Origin: Nonomuraea sp. MG754425
Lineage (GTDB): Bacteria; Actinomycetota; Actinomycetes; Streptosporangiales; Streptosporangiaceae
Length of the DNA stretch: 47,551 bases
Direction: 5' to 3'
Assembly: GCF_021699195.1 (NCBI RefSeq)
Contig: NZ_SSXE01000058.1
Location: forward strand, 1 to 47,551
Every line of letters starts with the position of its first letter. The stretch's first letter is position 1. The translations under genes were made by a program, and so were the position numbers. The notes under the pieces are model-generated. The model saw nothing but the letters and a program-made list of their open reading frames with translations, was not told where the DNA came from and did not search any database. This document shows positions 41,051 through 47,551 of the stretch, in pieces.

Positions 41051-41721
41051 GGAGGGTTGAACCGGTAGCCGAAACCGCGCACGGTGTGGATGAAGACGGG
41101 CTCGGCCGGTTTGGGCTCGATCTTGGCGCGGATGCGCTGCACGCAGGCGTCCACCAGGCGCGAGTCGGCGATGTGCGTGTGGTCCCAGACGGCCCGCAGC
41201 AGGTAGCGGCGGTTGAGCACCTGGCCGGGGTGCCGGACGAGCTCCAGCAGCAGCCGCAGCTCGGTCGGGGTCAGGTGGATCTCCTTGCCGGCCAGCATGA
41301 CCTTGAGCGCGCCCCGGTCGATGACGAGGTCGCCGAAGGTGATGCGGTCGGAGGCGGCGGACTCGGCGCGGCGCAGGACGGCGCGGATGCGGGCGTCCAG
41401 CACGCGGGGCTCGACCGGTTTGACCACGTAGTCGTCGGCGCCCGCCTCCAGGCCGACCACCACGTCGAGGTCGTCGCCGCGGGCGGTGAGCAGGATCACG
41501 GGGAGCTGGTCGAGCTTGCGTACGCGCCGGCACACCTCGACGCCGTCGATGCCCGGGAGCATCACGTCGAGGATGGCGATCTCGGGGCGGCGGGCCCTGA
41601 TGTGGTCGAGGGCCTCTTCACCCGTGGCGTACGACGTGACGGAGTGCCCCTGCCGGGTCAGCGCGAGCTCTAGAGCGGTGCGGACCGAGGGGTCGTCTTC
41701 GACGAGGAGGATGCCAGCCAC
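41047..41721 (-). CDS. OmpR/PhoB family response regulator
   Basis: A 224-aa regulator: receiver domain with acidic pocket (Asp9, Asp10), phospho-acceptor Asp52 in ILDVMLPGIDG and Lys in VVKPVEPR. A winged-helix DNA-binding domain follows from about residue 128 (LTPTELRLLLELVRHPGQVLNRRYLL; IRAKIEPKPAEPVFIHTVRGFGYRF). GTG 41721 gives the family start; GTG 41727 is possible. It heads a three-gene operon with the kinase and lipoprotein, each overlapping by 4 bp. The 20-bp palindrome 38 bp upstream may be its own binding site. Resembles CseB or MtrA-type regulators. Confidence 0.9.
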   Translation of the reverse strand: MAGILLVEDDPSVRTALELALTRQGHSVTSYATGEEALDHIRARRPEIAILDVMLPGIDGVEVCRRVRKLDQLPVILLTARGDDLDVVVGLEAGADDYVVKPVEPRVLDARIRAVLRRAESAASDRITFGDLVIDRGALKVMLAGKEIHLTPTELRLLLELVRHPGQVLNRRYLLRAVWDHTHIADSRLVDACVQRIRAKIEPKPAEPVFIHTVRGFGYRFNPP

Positions 41722-41758
41722 GCGCACATTATTGTTCCATGTCTCGAATACCCGGGAT

Positions 41759-41778
41759 GTGTCACCGAATTGTGACAC
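41759..41778. promoter_or_regulatory. 20-bp palindrome upstream of the response regulator
   Basis: GTGTCAC (41759-41765), CGAATT, GTGACAC (41772-41778). The GTCAC and GTGAC units repeat at an 11-bp period, typical for OmpR-family binding, so autoregulation is plausible. Confidence 0.5.
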
Positions 41779-41818
41779 GCCTACGACGAGATCCAGAAGA
41801 TGATCCCGGACGCTGAAA

Positions 41819-41859
41819 GCAGCTTCCCTTCAGTGAACGGGCGCCTGAAGGGGGGCTGC
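41819..41859. other. long hairpin in the divergent intergenic region
   Basis: Arms 41819-41833 and 41845-41859 pair over 15 positions (13 Watson-Crick, two T-G in RNA on the plus strand) around an 11-nt loop. No T tract follows on either strand, so a simple terminator is unlikely. It lies 130 bp before the lysozyme-like gene. Confidence 0.5.
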
Positions 41860-41865
41860 CGCTTC

Positions 41866-41881
41866 TGTGACGAATGTCACA
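41866..41881. promoter_or_regulatory. perfect CRP-type site
   Basis: TGTGACGAATGTCACA has exactly the CRP/GlxR consensus TGTGA, six bases, TCACA. It lies 108 bp before the start at 41989 and 145 bp before the response regulator. Confidence 0.55.
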
Positions 41882-41988
41882 ATTTTTGGGAAATGATGGG
41901 CCAACCTGGTGGTTGGTGAAATTCGCAGCAAGCGATTCTCGCGTTTCGGTTGCGGACCACCCCCCAACACAGGGCAAGCTCATGCATC

Positions 41989-42714
41989 GTGAGCCCTGGT
42001 CCGCAGTTGAGTGAGCGCCCCCGTGAGCGCCGCCGGAAGGAAGACCTTCCCTCGTCGCGCCGGCCTTCGCGCATCACTCCCAAACGCGTCATCATCACCG
42101 TGCTCTCGCTGGCGGTCGTCGGCGGCGGCGGCGGTTACGTCGCCAACCGCGCCATCGAGAACGCCAACAGGCCGCCGGCGGCCCCCCTCTCGGTCTCCGA
42201 CCTCGGCAAGCTCACCACCGGCGACCTGTACGCCGCCGACCCCGAGGCCGACGTGCTCAAGGCCGAGGCCGCACAGGCCTACCGCGCCGACCAGCTCAAG
42301 AAGGACCGCGGGGGAGCGGCGGGCAAGGGCCTCGACTGGGTCGTGCCCAAGAAGGCCCCGGGCGGCGACGGCTTCCCCGCCATGAACTTCCCGCCGGGCA
42401 GCGACCCCTCACCGGGCTCCAACAAGGCCACCGCGAAGTCCATGATGGCCTCGTTCGGGTTCGGCGGGGACCAGTGGGGCTGCCTGGAACGGCTCTGGCA
42501 CAAGGAGAGCGGCTGGAACGAGCGGGCCATGAACCGCTACTCCGGCGCGTACGGCATCCCGCAGTCCCTGCCCGGCAGCAAGATGGCCAGCGCGGGCTCC
42601 GACTGGCAGACCAACGCCGCCACCCAGATCAAGTGGGGTCTTGGCTACATCAAGGGCCGCTACGGCACGCCCTGTTCCGCCTGGGGCCACTCTCAGTCCG
42701 TGGGCTGGTACTAA
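41989..42714 (+). CDS. exported lysozyme-like (transglycosylase) protein
   Basis: A 241-aa protein: basic N-terminal tail of about 32 residues, one membrane helix/signal (VIITVLSLAVVGGGGGYVA, about 34-52), a variable linker, and a C-terminal lysozyme-like domain of about 80 residues. That domain has LERLWHKESGWNERAMNRYSGAYGIPQSLPG, where the Glu of KESGWN is the catalytic candidate, and ends with AWGHSQSVGWY. It should cleave glycan strands of peptidoglycan. GTG 41989 lacks a clear Shine-Dalgarno. A CRP-type site and hairpin lie upstream. The region 41779-41988 holds only these elements. Confidence 0.85.
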   Translation: MSPGPQLSERPRERRRKEDLPSSRRPSRITPKRVIITVLSLAVVGGGGGYVANRAIENANRPPAAPLSVSDLGKLTTGDLYAADPEADVLKAEAAQAYRADQLKKDRGGAAGKGLDWVVPKKAPGGDGFPAMNFPPGSDPSPGSNKATAKSMMASFGFGGDQWGCLERLWHKESGWNERAMNRYSGAYGIPQSLPGSKMASAGSDWQTNAATQIKWGLGYIKGRYGTPCSAWGHSQSVGWY

Positions 42715-42784
42715 CAGGTCAACTTTCCTTCTCCAATCGGCAAGCCGCCGCGCCTGATCCGGTATACGGGCGCACCCTGGCCGC

Positions 42785-44782
42785 ATGGGTGTGAAGGTCA
42801 GTCTGATCGTCAACATGCACAATCCGGGTGACACCGCCGACGCGTGCATCCGCTCCGCGCTGGAGCAGACGATGCCCGCGGACGAATACGAAGTGATCTT
42901 CGTGGACGACGGGTCCACGGACGGGACGGCCGAACGCCTGGACGCCATCGCGGCCGTCCGGCGCCACGTCCGGGCGCTGCACCTGCCGCACACGGGCTCG
43001 CCGGCGCGCGGGCGCAACGTCGGACTCGCCGCCGCGGCCGGCGACTACGTGCTCTTCCTCGACCCCGGCGACCGCCTGGAGCGGGAGGCGCTGGAACGCA
43101 TGCACGAGCGCGCCGTGGAGAGCGACGCGGACGTGCTGGCCGGCCGCCTGACCCGCGACTCCGGCCCGCCGATGACCGCCTTCGGGCGCAGCACCGCCCG
43201 CGCCGACATCCTGCGCGACCGGCTGCTCACCCTGCTGCACCCGCAGCAGCTCTACCGGCGCGCCTTCCTGGAGGAACACGAGCTGGGCTTCTCCGTGCCG
43301 GGCGGCCGGATGGGCGAGCAGGCGTTCGTGCTGCGGGCCTTCCTGCGCGCCAAGGTCATCGCGGTGCTGGCCGAGCACGTCTGCTGCCACCTCGGGGAGC
43401 GCCCGCGGGCCGAGGAGGAGCCGCGGGCCATCGTCAAGGAACTGCAGGCGCTGCTCGACGACGTGGACGCCTACCTGGGCGAGGGCCGCCAGCGCGACCG
43501 CGTCTACGCGTACTGGCTGCGGTACGCCGTCCTGCGACCGCTGCTGACCAGCAAGTTCGCCGAATCGTCCGTCGACAGGGGCATGCACTTCCGCGTGGTG
43601 CAGGAGTTCATGGTCCGGCGCTTCCCCGAGCGGCTCGACCGTCACCTGCCGGTCCAGCTCCGCGTGGTGGCCGCCTACGTCCGCGCCGGCCGCCTCGACC
43701 AGATCGTGCTCATGTCGAACGCCTCCAAGCGCGCCGGCCTGCGGGCCGACCTCACCGAGGTGCGCTGGGACGCCCACGTCCTGGTGCTCGGGCTCACCGT
43801 GGAGGTGCTGTCCGGCGACGGCTCGCCGGACAAGTACCGCATGGACGGCGAGCGCGTGCACTGGATCCCGCCGCGCTCGCTGGACACCAGGCAACTCGGC
43901 GAGGACCTCACCGACATCACCGACGACGTCGAGCGGGCCCGCATCGAGCTCTACGTGCGCCACACCGAGACGGGCGTCGTGCACTTCCTGCCGCTCGCCC
44001 AGCGCGTCGAGCGGGTCAGCGCGGGCCGCCGCCGGATCCGGGTGCGGATCAAGGGCGAGACCCGGCTGGACATCTCCGACGCGGCCCTGGGCGAGCCGCT
44101 GAGCCCCGGCCAGTGGGAGGTGCACGTCCGCATGTTCAGCGGCGCCGGCCAGGCCAGGAGCCGCGTCAGCCGCCCCGACGGCCCGCTCAACTGCCTGGGG
44201 GTGCTGGCACAGCGGCCCAGGATGCGGCTGGTGGTGCCGTGCTGGAGCGACCAGGGCGAGCTGGGCCTGGCCATCGAGCCGCGCTCGTTCACCGAGTCGA
44301 TCGCGCTGGTCTCGCCGGGCGTGGAGGTCAAGCACCTCGGCCGGCACCTGTACGTCGTGCTGCCGGTGCCGTACGTGCCGCCGAGCGGCGGGCCGCCGCT
44401 GGAGCTGGTCATGCGCGGAGCCGGCCGGCGCGCCCGCGAGGTGAGCGCGCCCGCCCTCGTCGAGGCCGGGGTGCCGGGCCGCCTCGCCGGGCAGCTCGTG
44501 GCCAAGGTGCCGGTCAAGCGGCTCTTCCCCGGCCCCGAGCATCTCGGGCCCGGCGCCTGGCTGTGCTCGCTGCGCTCCGCCGAGGAGGAGCTCGGGCTGC
44601 GCTTCTCGCTGGAGATGCGCAAGGGCAGGATCGAGGCCCGCCCGGCCGCCGCCGTCGATCCCGGACGCCGCTCGCCCATGGGCCGCGACACCGCCCTGCA
44701 CCGGCTCGGCAGGCGGCTGCCCGGCGCGCGGCACCTCGTCCGCTGGGCGCGCGCCGGCGGGCGGCGCTACCTCACCGACTGA
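42785..44782 (+). CDS. family 2 glycosyltransferase with long C-terminal region
   Basis: A 665-aa protein. The GT-A domain (about residues 1-220) has VSLIVNMHNPGDT, the nucleotide-binding VIFVDDGSTDGT, SPARGRNVGLAAAAGDYVLFLDPGD (DxD-like). About 440 further residues are beta-rich repeats without a recognised name, like the trimerisation/binding parts of teichoic-acid glycosyltransferases (TarS/TarP type). No signal peptide, so it acts inside the cell, perhaps on a wall polymer. No Shine-Dalgarno is clear before ATG 42785. Its 3' end overlaps the convergent transporter gene by 16 bp. Confidence 0.85.
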   Translation: MGVKVSLIVNMHNPGDTADACIRSALEQTMPADEYEVIFVDDGSTDGTAERLDAIAAVRRHVRALHLPHTGSPARGRNVGLAAAAGDYVLFLDPGDRLEREALERMHERAVESDADVLAGRLTRDSGPPMTAFGRSTARADILRDRLLTLLHPQQLYRRAFLEEHELGFSVPGGRMGEQAFVLRAFLRAKVIAVLAEHVCCHLGERPRAEEEPRAIVKELQALLDDVDAYLGEGRQRDRVYAYWLRYAVLRPLLTSKFAESSVDRGMHFRVVQEFMVRRFPERLDRHLPVQLRVVAAYVRAGRLDQIVLMSNASKRAGLRADLTEVRWDAHVLVLGLTVEVLSGDGSPDKYRMDGERVHWIPPRSLDTRQLGEDLTDITDDVERARIELYVRHTETGVVHFLPLAQRVERVSAGRRRIRVRIKGETRLDISDAALGEPLSPGQWEVHVRMFSGAGQARSRVSRPDGPLNCLGVLAQRPRMRLVVPCWSDQGELGLAIEPRSFTESIALVSPGVEVKHLGRHLYVVLPVPYVPPSGGPPLELVMRGAGRRAREVSAPALVEAGVPGRLAGQLVAKVPVKRLFPGPEHLGPGAWLCSLRSAEEELGLRFSLEMRKGRIEARPAAAVDPGRRSPMGRDTALHRLGRRLPGARHLVRWARAGGRRYLTD

Positions 44783-46047
44783 GCCGGCCCCGCGGCCAGG
44801 TCGCTGCCCCGGGTCTCGCGGGCCTTGTAGACCGCGAAAAGGGTGAGCAGCGCGGCCACGCCGAGGTAGATCGAGATGGGCACGCTGCTGCCGAAGCGCT
44901 GCAGCAGGGTGACCGCGATGATCGGGGCCAGCGCGCCGGCCACGATCGCCGAGAGCTGCGCGCCGATGGACACGCCGGTGTACCGCGTCCTGGTGCCGAA
45001 CAGCTCGGAGAAGAAGGCCGCCTGGGGGCCGTACATCATGCCGTGGAAGAGCAGGCCGACGGTGACGGCCAGGGTGATCGCCAGGAAGTTCCCGGTGTCC
45101 ACCAGCGGGAAGAACGCGAAGATCCACACGCCGATGCCGGCCGCGCCCGCCAGGTAGATCGGACGGCGGCCGAGCCGGTCCGACAGCGCCCCCCACAGCG
45201 GGATCGTGAGGAAGTGCACGGCCGAGGAGACGAGCACCGCGCTCAGCACGGTGGAGTTGTCGACGCCGGTCTGCTTGGCGTACGTGATGACGAAGACGGT
45301 CAGCAGGTAGAACGAGATGTTCTCCGCCAGGCGGGCGCCGATCGCGACGAGCACGTCCTTGGAGTGGTACCGCAGCACCCCGACGATGGGCGCCCTGGGC
45401 TCCGGCGGGGCCTCCCGGAAGACCGGCGACTCGCTGATCGTCAACCGGATCCAGAGCCCGATCAGCACCAGCACGCCCGACAGCAGGAACGGCACCCGCC
45501 ACCCCCACGCCAGGAACGCCTCCTCCGGCTGCCAGGCGGCCAGCGCGGCCAGCACACCGGTCGCCAGCAGGTTCCCGCCGGGAGCGCCCGCCTGCGGCCA
45601 GGAGGCCCAGAAGCCGCGCCGCGCGGTGTCGCCGTGCTCGGAGACGATCAGCACCGCCCCGCCCCACTCGCCGCCGAGCGCGAAGCCCTGCACCAGCCTG
45701 AGCGCCGTCAGCACCAGCGCCGCGGCCGGCCCCAGCGTCTCGTACGTCGGCAGGCAGCCGATCAGGAACGTCGCCGCGCCCATCATCAGCAGGCTGACGA
45801 CCAGCAGCGTCTTGCGGCCGACCCGGTCGCCGAAGTGGCCGAAGACCAGGCCGCCGAGCGGGCGGGCGACGAACCCGACGGCGTAGGTGAGGAACGACAG
45901 CAGCGTGCCGGTCAGGGGGTCGGACTCGGGGAAGAAGAGGGTGTTGAAGACGAGGGCGGCTGCCGAGCCGTACAGGAAGAAGTCGTACCACTCGATGGTG
46001 GTGCCGATCAGGCTCGCGGCGACGATCTTCTTGATGGAAGTGGCCAT
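44767..46047 (-). CDS. MFS transporter, metabolite:H+ symporter (MHS) family
   Basis: A 426-aa, 12-helix importer. Signature: ASLIGTTIEWYDFFLYGSAAALVF at the N-terminus and VARPLGGLVFGHFGDRVGRK (loop 2-3), both typical of ProP/ShiA/KgtP-like MHS symporters; also VQGFALGGEWGGAVL. Substrates in the family are organic acids or osmolytes. ATG 46047 is preferred over GTG 46056. It lies 31 bp after the GAF-PucR regulator gene on the same strand, so the regulator may control uptake of the same compound. Confidence 0.9.
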   Translation of the reverse strand: MATSIKKIVAASLIGTTIEWYDFFLYGSAAALVFNTLFFPESDPLTGTLLSFLTYAVGFVARPLGGLVFGHFGDRVGRKTLLVVSLLMMGAATFLIGCLPTYETLGPAAALVLTALRLVQGFALGGEWGGAVLIVSEHGDTARRGFWASWPQAGAPGGNLLATGVLAALAAWQPEEAFLAWGWRVPFLLSGVLVLIGLWIRLTISESPVFREAPPEPRAPIVGVLRYHSKDVLVAIGARLAENISFYLLTVFVITYAKQTGVDNSTVLSAVLVSSAVHFLTIPLWGALSDRLGRRPIYLAGAAGIGVWIFAFFPLVDTGNFLAITLAVTVGLLFHGMMYGPQAAFFSELFGTRTRYTGVSIGAQLSAIVAGALAPIIAVTLLQRFGSSVPISIYLGVAALLTLFAVYKARETRGSDLAAGPAQSVR

Positions 46048-46078
46048 GCCGGTCACCGTAGGTTGTGACCGGGGTCAC

Positions 46079-47551
46079 TCATATGGGGTCAGGTCCCATA
46101 GTGTCCGGCACGTATGTGTGGCCGAGCCGGTGCAGGCGCAGGGCGAGCTGGATCTCCAGCGCCCGTTCCGGCTCCAGCCAGCCCTCGCCGAGCAGCTTGC
46201 CGATCCGGTCGAGCCGCTGCGTGACCGTGTTGACGTGGATGTGCATGGCCTCGGCGGTACGCGACGGCGAGCCGCCGGTGCCGAAGTAGGCCGCCAGCGT
46301 GCCGGTCAGCGCGGTGCCCCGGCGGGCGTCGTAGTCGATGACCGGGCCGAGCGTCCTGGCGACGAAGCCGCCCACGTCGCGGCCGTCGCCGACGAGCAGG
46401 CCCACGAAGCCCAGCTCGGCCGCGCTCGCGCCCTCCCCGGCCCGGCCGAGCGCGATCAGCGCCTCCGCGCACCGCCGCGCCTCCTGGTAGGCGGTGGCCA
46501 CGTCCTTCGGCTCGCCCGCGCGTGCCGCGCCCGCCGTCGCCGGGCCGTGCAGCGACGCCGTCAGCTCGCGGGCCACCCGCCGGGCCAGGCCGTCCGCGTC
46601 GTCACCGGGCAGCAGGAGCACCACCTCCTCGCCGCGCCCGGCCGCGAGCCCGTGCCGCACGGCGGCGTGCGAGGAGGCCCAGAACGCCGCCCGCTCGCGC
46701 TGCCCCGCGTGCCTGGCCACCACCACGACGTGCGGGGCCCCCAGGTCCATGCCCAGCCGGCGGGCCCGGTCGGCCAGCCCCGGCGAGCCCGGCCGCGCGA
46801 TCAGGTCGTCGAGCAGTTCGCCCCTGACCCGGCCCTCGGCCTCCGCCACGCTCCTGCGGAACAGCAGCAGCAGCGCGCACACCAGCGCCGCCCGCTCCAG
46901 GATGCGCTCGTCGGCGTCGTCGCTGCGCAGGATCAGCGTGCACAGCGGCTCACCGCCCACGTCCACGGAGGCGATCAGCAGGTCGCCCCTGCGCACGGTG
47001 CGCCCCAGCGCCCTGGACGCCTGCGCCGCCTCGAACACCCCGGCGTCGAGCTCGCCCACCCCGCCGCTGATGGCCCGGCCCAGGTCGTCCAGGACGGCCA
47101 GCGACCCGCCGAGCACGTCGGTCACCACGGCCGCCACGTCCTCGATGCCGCCGCCGCGCAGCACCAGCGAGGTCATGCGGTCGTGCGCCATGGCGGCCCG
47201 CTCCACGGCCTCGCCGTGCTCCCTGGCGGTTCTGTGGGCGTGGGAGAGTTCCTCCAGCGCGTTCCTGGTCTCCTGCAGCAGCCTGGCGTTGTCGATCGCG
47301 ACGGCGGCGTGCGCGGCCAGGCTGGCCAGCAACGACACCTCCTCCTGGTGGAACGGCCGCGCGCTGCGGTTGGCCGCCATCAGCACGCCGATCACCCGCT
47401 GCCCCAGCCGCAGCGGCACCCCCAGGATGGCGACCAGGCCCTCCTCCGTGACGGCCTCGTCGATGTGCTCCTTGTGCCGGAACCTGGCGTCGGCGAAGTA
47501 GTCGGCCGTCGCGTACGGCACCGCCGTCTGCGCCACGAGCCCGCCCAGCCC
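46079..47551 (-). CDS. GAF - PucR/CdaR-type helix-turn-helix regulator, partial at right edge
   Basis: The frame is open through the window edge, so the N-terminus is missing. Visible: the end of a GAF domain (LVAILGVPLRLGQRVIGVLMAANRSARPFHQEEVSLLASLAAHAAVAI), a helical linker, a central GGDEF-like/CdaR region, and the PucR C-terminal HTH (TLAAYFGTGGSPSRTAEAMHIHVNTVTQRLDRIGKLLG). Such regulators sense a small molecule through GAF and activate nearby catabolic or transport genes. The MHS transporter downstream is the likely target or operon partner. Confidence 0.9.
   Translation of the reverse strand, partial: GLGGLVAQTAVPYATADYFADARFRHKEHIDEAVTEEGLVAILGVPLRLGQRVIGVLMAANRSARPFHQEEVSLLASLAAHAAVAIDNARLLQETRNALEELSHAHRTAREHGEAVERAAMAHDRMTSLVLRGGGIEDVAAVVTDVLGGSLAVLDDLGRAISGGVGELDAGVFEAAQASRALGRTVRRGDLLIASVDVGGEPLCTLILRSDDADERILERAALVCALLLLFRRSVAEAEGRVRGELLDDLIARPGSPGLADRARRLGMDLGAPHVVVVARHAGQRERAAFWASSHAAVRHGLAAGRGEEVVLLLPGDDADGLARRVARELTASLHGPATAGAARAGEPKDVATAYQEARRCAEALIALGRAGEGASAAELGFVGLLVGDGRDVGGFVARTLGPVIDYDARRGTALTGTLAAYFGTGGSPSRTAEAMHIHVNTVTQRLDRIGKLLGEGWLEPERALEIQLALRLHRLGHTYVPDTMGPDPI

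Noticed and set aside
41819..41988. A c-di-AMP (ydaO-type) riboswitch before the lysozyme-like gene, as known for some actinomycete wall hydrolases
   Set aside because: The hairpin does not show the conserved ydaO sequence blocks I would expect, and the segment is short.
42719..46078. A 1119-aa open frame on the minus strand across the glycosyltransferase and transporter
   Set aside because: It is antisense to a well-recognised glycosyltransferase and a frame-shifted copy of the transporter; its composition (His/Gly/Arg/Pro) is typical of GC-rich shadow frames.
46080..46100. Inverted repeat TATGGG/CCCATA at the end of the PucR-type gene, considered as a terminator
   Set aside because: The stem is weak, lies within the last codons and has no T tract; the transporter gene 31 bp downstream would be cut off.

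Overview
The window is chromosomal DNA of a high-GC actinomycete. The evidence is very strong G/C bias at third codon positions, frequent GTG starts, a mycothiol S-conjugate amidase (mycothiol is actinobacterial), a GTP-type PEP carboxykinase, and families found almost only in Actinobacteria (DUF4307, TIGR04222, ECF41-type sigma factor). The protein set fits the Streptosporangiales (for example a Nonomuraea-like genus), but that placement is inference. Nothing suggests plasmid or phage. I saw no rRNA, tRNA, CRISPR array or intact insertion sequence.

Layout. 1-251: a 22-unit hexanucleotide repeat, possibly the Ser/Thr-rich tail of a gene entering from the left. 254-5655: NarL-type sensor kinase, metB, a 41-aa CxxC membrane peptide coupled to a DUF2269-like protein, a threonine dehydratase-like enzyme and a MarR regulator. 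5726-9531: drug exporter, a GNAT remnant, a glyoxalase-fold protein, and a carboxymuconolactone decarboxylase divergent from its ECF41-type sigma factor across an 82-bp palindrome. 9556-15093: VWA protein and MoxR-type AAA+ ATPase with a secreted repeat protein between them, then a FIST sensor. 15121-20020: ECF sigma/anti-sigma pair, M1 peptidase lipoprotein, RDD protein, hppD and a divergent Lrp regulator. 20129-26785: class A PBP, a broken thioredoxin-domain (DUF255) gene next to a truncated DUF6247-like pair, an XRE regulator and small proteins. 26847-28894: mca / DUF4307 / greA. 28975-32871: NlpC/P60 protein, a ribbon-helix-helix-like protein with a palindrome on its start codon, and pckG behind three tandem GntR/DasR-like operators. 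33112-36757: TIGR04222 membrane protein with a Cys/Gly tail, an MNIO (DUF692) oxidase and its partner, then a lipocalin/CrtC-like protein. 36814-39101: isoprenyl transferase and PIN-PhoH protein. 39141-42714: response regulator / sensor kinase / lipoprotein operon divergent from a lysozyme-like protein. 42785-47551: family 2 glycosyltransferase, MHS-family transporter and a GAF-PucR regulator running off the right edge.

Most interesting. The best candidate for a little-described system is 33112-35275. There a membrane protein ending in five regularly spaced cysteines sits 2 bp from an MNIO enzyme, whose gene overlaps that of a small partner protein; this looks like a membrane-anchored RiPP modification system. 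Other strong signals are the symmetric divergent ECF41 promoter pair, the 26-bp insertion that splits the CHWCH motif of the DUF255 protein, the three operators ahead of pckG, and the operator-like palindrome on the start codon at 30296.
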